The notes beneath the pieces were generated by a model. The model saw nothing but the letters and a program-made list of their open reading frames with translations, was not told the origin of the DNA and made no database searches. A DNA stretch of 64,000 nt from Acidobacteriota bacterium (GTDB lineage: Bacteria; Acidobacteriota; Terriglobia; Terriglobales; SCQP01): contig DAIDIE010000004.1 in assembly GCA_027459505.1 (NCBI GenBank), positions 43,726-107,725 on the forward strand, read 5' to 3'. The position numbers and the translations under genes are program-made. Shown here piece by piece: positions 10,024 to 20,727 of this stretch (the stretch's first letter is position 1; each line of letters opens with the position of its first letter).

Positions 10024-10047
10024 GTCATTGCCACCCGCTGCAAGCGC

Positions 10048-10368
10048 CTAAACCGAGAAGGAGCTGCCACAGCCGCAGGTGTGTTTCACGTTGGGGTTGT
10101 TGAACTTGAAGCCCGAGCCTTCCAGTGTCTCCAGGTAGTCGACTTCCACCCCGTCCAGGTACATCAGGCTCATCGGGTCAACAAAGACCTTGAGGCCTTC
10201 AAACTCATAGGTCTTATCCTGCCCGGTGCCGTTGTCAAACTGCATGGAGTAGGAGAAGCCCGAGCATCCGCCGCCCACCACCGCCATACGCAGGCCTGCC
10301 GGCTTGGGCTCTTGCTGGTTGAGAATCTCTTTAACCTTTTCGATCGCCTTGGGGGTGACCTGGATCAT
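10048..10368 (-). CDS. erpA: Iron-sulfur cluster insertion protein (HesB/IscA/ErpA family)
   Basis: MIQVTPKAIEKVKEIL...GLRMAVVGGGCSGFSYSMQFD...TCGCGSSFSV; conserved Cys at GGGCSG and CGCG; SD AGGAGAG. Confidence 0.92.
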   Translation of the reverse strand: MIQVTPKAIEKVKEILNQQEPKPAGLRMAVVGGGCSGFSYSMQFDNGTGQDKTYEFEGLKVFVDPMSLMYLDGVEVDYLETLEGSGFKFNNPNVKHTCGCGSSFSV

Positions 10369-10724
10369 GAAAGCTCTCCTCGAAACAAATGATTGCTCTT
10401 CTAATTTAGCCATTCTCTGGGCAAAGACGCAACTGCCGCAGCGCCAGAATCCACAGACAAAAGCCCAGTTCTGAGATGCCCGGAGTGGGCTGCGGGATAC
10501 ACCGCGGGCTTGCAGATCGGTTGCCGGTTGTCCGGTGTCCTTAGAGCGCCGGTACTATGGCAGGCCGCCGCAGCGCACCCGGCTAGCGTCGCGGTGACCT
10601 CCACTGGAGTGTTGGCGCTGGCGACAGGCCAGCGTGATACTGGAGGCAGGCGGAGACGAACCTCGAGCGGCTTCCAATCGTTCCCTTCGAGGCTCTTCCA
10701 CGCCTCCGCCTCGGGAGTCGTTCT

Positions 10725-12257
<1,533 letters not shown>

Positions 12258-14691
12258 GCATGGCAATCGAACTCGCCGGGTAATTGGCTGAAGCCGGGAA
12301 GAAAATGCTGAAGGTACTGCCCTTCCCGACTTCGCTGCGCACGCGGATGCCGCCCCCGCTTTGCGAAATGATGCCGTACACGGTGGCCAGCCCCAAACCT
12401 GTTCCCTTGTCTTCTTTTGTCGTAAAGAACGGCTCGAAGATGCGTGACTGAATTTCGGGAGGCATGCCGGATCCGGTATCGCTGACGCTGACGCAAACAT
12501 GTTGCCCCGGGTGCAGCCCGGGCAGGTCCGCAATTTCGGCGGCGGCCAGCCACACATTCCGGGTGGTGATGGTCAGAGTACCGCTGTCCGGCATGGCATC
12601 GCGCGCATTCACCACCAGGTTCATGATGACCTGCTCCAGTTGCGTGGGATCGGCCAGGACCGGCAGCAGGTCGGTGGAGAGCGCAAAGACAAGCTGGCGA
12701 TCCTCACCCAGAAGGCTGCGCAGCAAAGGACCTGTCTCGCGGACCACCTGATTCAGATCCAGTTCCACTTCCTGCAGCATCTGACAGCGGCCATAGGCGA
12801 GGAGTTTTTTGGTCAGGACGGCGGCGCGTTCGCCGGCGGCAATGATCTCCCGCAGGCCTTCGGCCCAAGGTGCGGGGAGATTGTGCTCCTCAGCCAGCAC
12901 TTCTGCGCGGCCGATAATGACGGTTAGCAGGTTATTGAAATCATGGGCCACACCTCCTGCCAGCCGCCCCACCGCCTCCAGCCGGTGCGTCTGTTGAATG
13001 CGGCGCTCCAACTCATGATGTTCGCGCATTTGCGCCCGCAGCAGCCGCTCCTGGCGGGCCAGTTGTTCGCGCAACAGCCAGACCCAGGCCAGCACCAACA
13101 GACCGGCCGCGCACAGCACCCCCAACAGCCAGAATACGTGGCGCAGGTTCCACCACGAGGGCCGCCGCACCACGACGATGTCGGAACCGCGGCGCAGTAG
13201 CAGCCGCAGAGAGCGGCCATCGGCCCCTCCCCAATAGACCCCGGTCAAACGCAAGATCGATCCCGGCCGCAGACTCTTCACAACTGAGGGCGTCCGCGCT
13301 CCCGGCAGCAGCGCCTCGAAATAGTAGCCGTCCAACTCCATGTGCAGATACTGCTGTTGGTCCGCATGGGAGGACTCGACTGAAACTAACCTTGCCGTCG
13401 CGCGCACCAGCCGGTTATTGAAGCGCGCCTCCGCAGGCTCGTGGCGCGGCAACTGCAGCGGAGTGATTGCCAACTGCGGACCGCCCGGCCGCGCCTCGGG
13501 ATCGCGCAAAACCAGACTGGAATCCAACAAGCGGGCGAATCCCGCCACCTCGACCGGTGCCCCGATCTGGAACACGCGCCGGGGGTTACCAGCCACAAAC
13601 ACCGCCCCCGTGCGGTCCTGCAGGGTAAAGCGGCCATCGCCGGCCTGCGATGTCACCACGCCTTGCACCAATACCCTATGTCCGGAACTGCCCCCATGCG
13701 GAAGGAAGCGGGGCAACGCGGCAATCGGGATCGCCGGACCGGAAAAAGGATCTGATGGCGCCACAGTGACGCGGATCTGGGAAGGAGAAGCCAGGTAGAG
13801 CTCTTCTCCGTGTTGCCGCCGGTCCCGATCGAATAAGGTGGCACAAACGCCGGTCATGCTCACCTCGGAATCCACCAACGCGGGGACCGCCGCGTCCCGC
13901 TGCAAAAGAACCCGTACCGGTAAGACCGCGCCATCCTGCTCGATGCGCAGCAGCAGGAACCCATCGCGCACCTGCTCGCTCCGCACCAGACCATTTACGC
14001 GAATCCACTGCGCATCCAGATCGCCGGTCTGCACTTGGGAAAGCGGCGCCGATCGAGCGGCTTCCGGCAGTGGACCCCGCCCCAGCACACTGACATGCTC
14101 CGCGTACAGGATAGGAGTAAAGTCGCCAGCGCCGGAGACGCCCTTGATAGCCACCCGCATGCCCGGCCGCAGCCGGAGCGCTCCATCCTTGGGCACCACG
14201 TACAGACCGTTGCTGCCGTCCCAAATGTAGATCTGCGGCTTGGCGGTCCCGCGGTCCGGATGTGGACTGGCCTCAAAATAGACGACCGTTGCCCGCAGGC
14301 TTACTGGAAGTTGAGCATTGGCCTGAGTCGCGGAAAGCGCACGCACTTGCCCTGCGCTGCGGAGGGGAGCGGGCGAAGGGGCAAGGGCCGCCGCTACGCC
14401 AAAATTCAAGCTCAGCACCAGCATGGCCCTGGCGCAAGCACGGCTAAAAACCTTCTTCAATCGCGTCTACGCCCGAAGTGCGCGCTCCTCTTCTGCCCTC
14501 TTTCGAAACAGGCCGCTGTAGCCTGATTCTGAGAACCCCTACCGGCAAATGTCAACGGAGAAAATCACCAGTGCCCCAGCGACACCCTGTGCGGCTGACC
14601 GTTCCCGCTACTGGCGCAACACGAGAACCCGCAGTCGGAACCAGTTAAAGCGGCACCGCCGCGCTTCTTCCACCCGCACCCATTGGGTGCC

Positions 14692-14756
14692 GATGTGGGG
14701 TGCTGATGTGGGGTGCTCACGTGGGGTGCTGACGTGGCGCGCTGAGGTGGCGTGCC
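14692..14756. repeat. 13-bp tandem minisatellite, 5 units (GATGTGGGGTGCT consensus)
   Basis: GATGTGGGGTGCT GATGTGGGGTGCT CACGTGGGGTGCT GACGTGGCGCGCT GAGGTGGCGTGCC read directly. Confidence 0.9.
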
Positions 14757-15220
14757 TAGGACTTCTCCGCCGCGCTCAGGGCGGGCACTGGCGCCAGCAG
14801 CTGCTCTTTGCGATACACCAGGTTGCTGGCGTCGTAGGTGGCCAGCTCAAAGCCGTGCCCATGGGTGATGGCGTCGGTCGGACAGGCTTCCACGCAATAA
14901 CCGCAGAAAATGCAGCGGTTATAGTCGATGTTGTAGACTTTGGCGTAACGCTCGCCGGCGCTGATGCGCTCGGTTGCGGTGTTCTCCGCCGCTTCAATAT
15001 AAATGCAATTGCTCGGGCACGCCGCCGCGCACAGGAAACAGGCGACGCATTTCTCCAGGCCGTTCTCATCGCGCTGTTGCACGTGCACACCGCGAAAACG
15101 CTCTTCAAAGCACACCGGCCCATCCGGGTAGGGCTCGGTCACCGGCGGGCGAAAGAGGTTCTTCAGCGTGACCGCCATGCCCTTGGCGATGGCGGCGGCT
15201 TCTTGGATCGGATCAGCCAT
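14756..15220 (-). CDS. nuoI: NADH-quinone oxidoreductase subunit I (2x 4Fe-4S)
   Basis: [12 protein letters not shown] and [12 protein letters not shown] motifs; [27 protein letters not shown] typical of NuoI. Confidence 0.92.
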   Translation of the reverse strand: MADPIQEAAAIAKGMAVTLKNLFRPPVTEPYPDGPVCFEERFRGVHVQQRDENGLEKCVACFLCAAACPSNCIYIEAAENTATERISAGERYAKVYNIDYNRCIFCGYCVEACPTDAITHGHGFELATYDASNLVYRKEQLLAPVPALSAAEKS

Positions 15221-15307
15221 GCCTCAAGTATAACGTGCGGCGCGGCCCCGCAGTTTGTGAGGTGGATCAAGAAATCTCCCGTAAAATTTCATCAGGAGAT
15301 CAATACC

Positions 15308-16039
15308 CTGCGAAGCGATCAACGCGCCAGCGACCAGATGCGTCCGGTGGAAATCACCCCGGATTTTTTGCCCACCGCCGAAGGTTCCGCCCTGATCCGC
15401 GTCGGCCATACGCGCGTACTGTGCACGGCCAGCGTGGAAGAAGGCGTCCCGGCGTTCCTGCGCAACAGCGGCAAGGGGTGGGTGACCAGTGAGTACGCCA
15501 TGCTGCCGCGCGCGACGCTGACCCGCACCCCGCGCGAGTCCGCGAAAGGACGCGTCTCCGGCCGCACCCACGAGATTCAACGCCTCATTGGCCGTTCGTT
15601 GCGCGCTGTGGTCGATCCCACCGCCTTGGGCGAGCGCACCATCTACATCGACTGCGATGTGCTGCAGGCCGACGGCGGCACCCGCACCGCTTCCATCACT
15701 GGCGCCTTCGTCGCCCTCGGCCTGGCGCTCAAGCGCCTGCATGGCGCCGGCGTCCTGAAGGCGCAGCCGCTGCGCGATTACGTGGCGGCCACCAGCGTGG
15801 GCATGATCAATGGCGCGCCGCTGCTGGACCTGAACTATGAGGAAGACTCGCGCGCCGATGTGGACATGAACGTGGTCATGACCGGCAACGGCCGTTTTGT
15901 CGAGTTGCAGGCCACCGCCGAGCATGAACCGTTCGACGATGAGCAGTGGTCTTCCCTGCTAACGATCGCGCGCAGTGGCATCCAGCAGTTGCTCGCCGCG
16001 CAGCGCGCTATCCTCGACCCCCTGGGGACGCAGTCCTGA
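15308..16039 (+). CDS. rph: Ribonuclease PH; family-like N-terminus ([17 protein letters not shown]) implies a possible CTG start at 15308, alternative ATG at 15338
   Basis: [28 protein letters not shown]...[20 protein letters not shown]-type motifs as in E. coli Rph; CAGGAG SD upstream of 15308. Confidence 0.93.
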   Translation: MRSDQRASDQMRPVEITPDFLPTAEGSALIRVGHTRVLCTASVEEGVPAFLRNSGKGWVTSEYAMLPRATLTRTPRESAKGRVSGRTHEIQRLIGRSLRAVVDPTALGERTIYIDCDVLQADGGTRTASITGAFVALGLALKRLHGAGVLKAQPLRDYVAATSVGMINGAPLLDLNYEEDSRADVDMNVVMTGNGRFVELQATAEHEPFDDEQWSSLLTIARSGIQQLLAAQRAILDPLGTQS

Positions 16040-16040
16040 A

Positions 16041-16625
16041 ATGCGCTTCCTGATTGCCACCGGAAACCCCGGCAAGCTGCGTGATTTCCAGGGAATGGAA
16101 CCGGAAATCGCTGTCGAGTTGCTGCCCGGCTTTGCCGCCCTCCCCAGCGTCGAAGAAGACGGCGACAGCTTTGCCGCCAACGCTCGCAAAAAAGCCGAAT
16201 TCTACAGCAGGTTTACCGAGTTGCCGGTGCTGGCCGACGACTCCGGCCTGGTCGTCGACGCGCTTAACGGCGAGCCGGGCATCTACTCGGCCCGCTACTC
16301 GGGCGGCACTGATGAGGACAACAACCGGCTGGTGCTGGAGAAAATGCGCGGCGTTCCCTGGGAGCAGCGCACCGCCCGCTTCATCTGCGTGCTGGCAGTA
16401 GCGCGGAAGGGAAAAACCCTGGCTACCTTTGAGGGCGCGACTGAAGGCCGGCTGTTGGACGCGCCTCGGGGCGCCCACGGCTTTGGCTATGATCCCCTGT
16501 TTTTCTCAACCGAAGCGAATATTGGCTTCGCCGAGATTCCCGCCTCTGAAAAGGCGCGCTATAGCCACCGCGGCAAAGCCGCGCGCCAGTTGTTGGCCTG
16601 GGCTCGCTCCGCCGGCCAGCAATAA
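16041..16625 (+). CDS. rdgB: XTP/dITP diphosphatase, RdgB/HAM1 family
   Basis: MRFLIATGNPGKLRDF; LPVLADDSGLVVDALNGEPGIYSARYSG; GFGYDPLFF. Confidence 0.95.
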   Translation: MRFLIATGNPGKLRDFQGMEPEIAVELLPGFAALPSVEEDGDSFAANARKKAEFYSRFTELPVLADDSGLVVDALNGEPGIYSARYSGGTDEDNNRLVLEKMRGVPWEQRTARFICVLAVARKGKTLATFEGATEGRLLDAPRGAHGFGYDPLFFSTEANIGFAEIPASEKARYSHRGKAARQLLAWARSAGQQ

Positions 16626-16697
16626 GCCAATCCTGCTCCGGCGCAACGGCATCGGATTTCGCTCGCTCCGCGGGAGCGAGCCATCGAAAGCCGTGCC

Positions 16698-17705
16698 TCA
16701 CCCACACGCGCCGAAGGTAAAGGCAAACCCCGCCAGCCCGGGACTGCTGGTTCTCAATTCCAGCAGATGCTCCTCCATCTCCTCATGGCGCAGCAGGCGA
16801 TACATACGCGGCAGATCAACGGAAACGATGGGCGCGCCGTTCCGCTCCCGCACATCTTCGCCCCAACTGCCCGCCGGCAGCGGTTTGCCATCGATGAGAA
16901 GCTGCACGGTCGCGGGCGTCTCAGCCAACGGCGCGAGAACAATATTGACCTCTGCCGCCTGGTAATGCAGCAGGATCGAGGCCGGCTCCCCGCCGACATG
17001 CCCCAAAAACTCCGGCGTGGCATGCCACTCCCCCTCCAGTGCGACCGTGTCCAGAGGCTGCTCCGTCGGCCGTTGGTAAACGATAGTGGTATTCAGCTGC
17101 AGGTCTTCGGCGTTGACCACCTGCCCGCGCTGATAGCCGAGATATAGCTCACGCGTACAGGGCAGGCAGGCCGCCCCATCCCGCACCGGACTGGCGGAGA
17201 GCCGCACCAGTTCAGTCGGAAGCGCCTCGGCTCTCGCCGGTGACAACTCCAGCAATAGTTCCCGGATGGCCCGCTCCATCTCTTCATAGCCGCCTTCGCC
17301 CCAATGCCTCACCCGTATGTAACCCTGCCCATTCACAAGGTATTTCGCCGGCCAGCAGCGGTTCGCAAACGCTTGCCAGAGCTGGTAATCATTGTCGAGC
17401 ACGATGGGATAGCTCAAGTCGAAGCGCCCCGCCGCGTCGGCTACCAGTTGCGGGTCGCGCGCGAAGGAAAACTCAGGGGTGTGAATGCCAATCACGCTCA
17501 GACCCTGTGCCCGGTACTTGCGCGACCACGCCTCCACGTACGGCAGGGTGCGCAGGCAGTTCACGCAGGTGTAATCCCAGAAGTCGATGAGCAGAACCCG
17601 GCCGCGCAATTGAGCCGTGTCCACCGTGCCGCCGCGCAGGTTCGGACGGCTGAACCCAGGCACGTGAATGGGAGAAGCGGGAATATCCATAGCCGGCAGA
17701 CTCAC
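16698..17705 (-). CDS. Redoxin/thioredoxin-like protein (DipZ/TlpA-type)
   Basis: LLIDFWDYTCVNCLRTLPYVEAW (CVNC) and IGIHTPEFSFARD; C-terminal DipZ-like beta domain. Confidence 0.85.
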   Translation of the reverse strand: MSLPAMDIPASPIHVPGFSRPNLRGGTVDTAQLRGRVLLIDFWDYTCVNCLRTLPYVEAWSRKYRAQGLSVIGIHTPEFSFARDPQLVADAAGRFDLSYPIVLDNDYQLWQAFANRCWPAKYLVNGQGYIRVRHWGEGGYEEMERAIRELLLELSPARAEALPTELVRLSASPVRDGAACLPCTRELYLGYQRGQVVNAEDLQLNTTIVYQRPTEQPLDTVALEGEWHATPEFLGHVGGEPASILLHYQAAEVNIVLAPLAETPATVQLLIDGKPLPAGSWGEDVRERNGAPIVSVDLPRMYRLLRHEEMEEHLLELRTSSPGLAGFAFTFGACG

Positions 17706-17737
17706 GTCCTGCCATTCCCCGCCCGTTGCGTTGAACT

Positions 17738-18622
17738 TCAGCGCACCACGTAGGTTTTGACAAGCGTGCCGTTTTTAGTGTGCCAGAGCTCGCGGCCGGA
17801 GAGGTGAATGACCGTCTTTCCCCACACCCAGGCATTGCCGGAGCGCTGCATGGTAAACGTACCGCTGATGTGGTCGAAATTGGCCAGCATGCCAAAACCG
17901 ATCTTTACCGGCTGATTGTTATGGAAGGTGACCTTGAGGATTTGGCCGCTTTGGGGATCCATCCACAATCGCCCCTGCATGAGCTGCATGAGGTGCACCA
18001 TGCGCGAATTGGCCGGGTCGCCGGGGCGGGCGCTGAAACGAAACACCTGGCAGGGCTGCCCTTCAACGTTATCGGCGCCAAGGTGCTGCCACTGATAATG
18101 CTGCAGCAGTTTGGGAAGGCTCACAATACTGTCGGCGATCCGCACCAGCCGGCCATCGTCCATCGGACCCTTCCAGCGCTTGTCGATTCTTTTCTGCGCC
18201 TGGGCCAGATCGTGCTGTTCCATGAAGCGCTTGTAGGCGCTCACCGGCTCGCCATCCTTGGAGACGGTCACTTCCAGCTCGACAGATTTGTAGAACATCA
18301 CCCTCGATGTCTCCCGATCGCTCACCGCTCCATTGCTCTTTTGCCACCATTCTTTGGCCTGCAGATGAACGGTATTGAGCGCGTTCGGGTCCGAGGCCAG
18401 GGTGGCTTTGGCGACGATCTGGTTCCAATCCTGGGGTTCACTTTCCGGGGGCGCCGCTAAAGCCGGCCGCCCGGGACGGCGCAGGCGCGCCAGGCGTTGA
18501 GCCGCGTGGCTGCGGTGCTCACGGCGGGCTTGCTGCGCGAAGAGAGGGGAGCCGCAAAGCACTGCCAGCGTCAACAGCGCTGGACTGAGGCATCGTACAC
18601 AGGTTTGCGTGCCGCCCTTCAT
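17738..18622 (-). CDS. Secreted hypothetical protein
   Basis: Signal peptide MKGGTQTCVRCLSPALLTLAVLCGSPLFAQQ; no recognised motif. Confidence 0.6.
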   Translation of the reverse strand: MKGGTQTCVRCLSPALLTLAVLCGSPLFAQQARREHRSHAAQRLARLRRPGRPALAAPPESEPQDWNQIVAKATLASDPNALNTVHLQAKEWWQKSNGAVSDRETSRVMFYKSVELEVTVSKDGEPVSAYKRFMEQHDLAQAQKRIDKRWKGPMDDGRLVRIADSIVSLPKLLQHYQWQHLGADNVEGQPCQVFRFSARPGDPANSRMVHLMQLMQGRLWMDPQSGQILKVTFHNNQPVKIGFGMLANFDHISGTFTMQRSGNAWVWGKTVIHLSGRELWHTKNGTLVKTYVVR

Positions 18623-18871
18623 AGCAGATTAGAGCGGGTCAGCGAACCAGACCGTTGTACGGGCGGCAACGAAGGGGCGTAAATGCTGGTAGTAGATGCT
18701 GGCTGTAAAAGCTGGTTGTAAAGGTTGGCTACCGGCTGGCCACCACCCCGGGCAAGCGCCTATGCACGATAGTCAAGCGCGGAGGCCTGGCCGGCTCCTA
18801 AGCCACCCGCCTGGCATGGCCATCAGCCAGCGCCAGCCAAGGCGGCAGCGACAACCTCAGGAGCGCGCCCT

Positions 18872-19618
18872 TCAGAACGAAACCAGCACCTTGGAGGCGA
18901 CCGCAACCTGGTTGCCAGGATCGGGAAAAGCATCAACGCTTACCGAAGGCGCCATATCCAGACTGAGCTGCCGCACTTGAATCATGTCGCCCTTGCGCAT
19001 TCCCCGCACCAGCACTCGCAGGTCGGTAGTGACATTGGCTTCGCGCAGTTGCCGGGCCGCCTCGTCGGACCCCGCCTTGTCAAACCGCACGTAGTCGCCC
19101 CCGGACAGCATCACTCCCAAGCCACTCGCCAGGCACTCCGGGCTCAGCGCGCAGGCCTTGTAGTGATCCTGGGGATGATCGGCGTACTTGGCGGCGCAAT
19201 GTTGATCCACCAGCCAGCCCTGTAGGGTGGCCATGTGCGCAGCCGTAGAGTGCAGATGAAGCCCGCCAAAAATCACCAACAGCGTCATCAACGCGGCCAT
19301 CGCCAATCCCCAGACCCAACTCCGCCCACGCGTAGCCTCGCTCGCGGGAGAGACCAGCTTCGGCCCCGCCTCGTGCGCAGCCGAAAGCGCGTCAATGTGT
19401 TGCTGCAAACGCGCATGCAAACGCTGGCTCACCCCTTCGGGTAGCTCTATGATTTCGTCGTTGTCCAGGAATCGCAGCGTGTTCCGGGTTGTGTCCACCA
19501 GAACGTTACAGGGCGAGCACGCGCGGCAATGTTCCAGCACGCGCCGGTGCAACTCGGGGTCGAGTTCGCCGTCCAGGAAGTCATTCAAGTAGGAGAGAAG
19601 TTCAGCGCAGCTAATCAT
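18872..19618 (-). CDS. Anti-sigma factor, zinc-finger (zf-HC2) type
   Basis: MISCAELLSYLNDFLDGELDPELHRRVLEHCRACSPC (C-x..H-xxx-C-xx-C); one TM; overlaps the upstream sigma gene. Confidence 0.85.
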   Translation of the reverse strand: MISCAELLSYLNDFLDGELDPELHRRVLEHCRACSPCNVLVDTTRNTLRFLDNDEIIELPEGVSQRLHARLQQHIDALSAAHEAGPKLVSPASEATRGRSWVWGLAMAALMTLLVIFGGLHLHSTAAHMATLQGWLVDQHCAAKYADHPQDHYKACALSPECLASGLGVMLSGGDYVRFDKAGSDEAARQLREANVTTDLRVLVRGMRKGDMIQVRQLSLDMAPSVSVDAFPDPGNQVAVASKVLVSF

Positions 19619-20271
19619 GGCTGCTGCTCCTTTTTCTCTTGCCGGAAATGGGGCGCAAGGCGCTCGCGCAACTGTAACCGTGCCCGCAACAACCGCGTTT
19701 TAACATTTGCAACACTCAATCCCAGGGCCTGAGCCGTCTCCTCGGTGGACAAATGCTGCAAGTCGCGCAGCACCAGCACTGAGCGGTAGCTCGGATGCAT
19801 TCCCTTCAGAGCCTGCATCAACAGACCCTGGCGCTCCTCGCGCGTGTATTGTTGTTCAGGGTTCTCGCGCCATTCCGCCACATCGCGCGACACCGAACCC
19901 TCGTCCGTCTGCACCGGTTCGTCCAGCGATTCCCAGAGATGCGCGTGATTTTTACGCAACTTCATGCGCGCCGTGTTGACCGCAATCTGCGTCAACCAGG
20001 TGCTGAAGCGCGCATCTCCGCGAAACTGGTCCAAATGCTGAACGGCACGCAGAAACGTCTCCTGCGTGACATCCTCGGCGTCCTCCGGATTGTGCAGGAT
20101 CGCTAGCGCCGTCCGGTAGACCGCCCGTTCATGCCGCCGCACCAGTTCGTGGAACAGCTCAGGATGCCCAGCGCGTATCTGTTGCACTAAGGCAAAATCC
20201 TGATCCACCTTGATGCCGACGGCATCCGGTTCACTGTTCATATCGATTCCTGACTCACCCCGGCGTGACAT
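19615..20271 (-). CDS. ECF-type RNA polymerase sigma factor
   Basis: Sigma-70 region 2 (YRTALAILHNPEDAEDVTQETFLRAVQHLDQFRGDARFSTWLTQIAVNTARMKLRK) and region 4 (YRSVLVLRDLQHLSTEETAQALGLSVANVKTRLLRARLQLRE). Confidence 0.95.
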   Translation of the reverse strand: MSRRGESGIDMNSEPDAVGIKVDQDFALVQQIRAGHPELFHELVRRHERAVYRTALAILHNPEDAEDVTQETFLRAVQHLDQFRGDARFSTWLTQIAVNTARMKLRKNHAHLWESLDEPVQTDEGSVSRDVAEWRENPEQQYTREERQGLLMQALKGMHPSYRSVLVLRDLQHLSTEETAQALGLSVANVKTRLLRARLQLRERLAPHFRQEKKEQQP

Positions 20272-20727
20272 TAAAGACGGCGAAAAAAGCTCTCCCGGCA
20301 GAAAGAACTACCGCCTCCAGCGTACCCGAGTGCGACACCCAGCGTCACCCCTTAACACTGTACGGCAATTCTCGTTTGCTGACGCGCCAGTCAGTGAAGC
20401 TGCCGCGGATCACAACCGCTTCAGCCCGCTCGCGCCACATCTTCACGGCCCACCGTGGCCTACCTGGCCGCTCCAGAAACGCATTTCGAAGCACTTTCTG
20501 CACTTTGGCCCCCTGCACTCAAACGGCTCTTGAATGTCGATGCCATACCCCGCCGCTCAGCTCCCCGCAGTCCTTGTGAAGGCGATCTTTTATCCCACGC
20601 CAGGCGATCTTTTACCGCACCAGCCTGCAGGACGCCACTCGCACGCCTCCCGGCAAAAAAGTCGCCACGCTAGCTGAACTCTTCCGCCCCAACAGCGTGG
20701 GTTGTATGGGCACGCTAAAATAATGGG

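Noticed and set aside
14549-15307. N-terminal extension of the rph ORF over nuoI
   Set aside because: This segment is antisense to nuoI and has no Rph homology.
20576-20625. Direct repeat AGGCGATCTTTTA upstream of alaS as a T-box or regulatory site
   Set aside because: Two short copies only; no T-box or specifier architecture visible.
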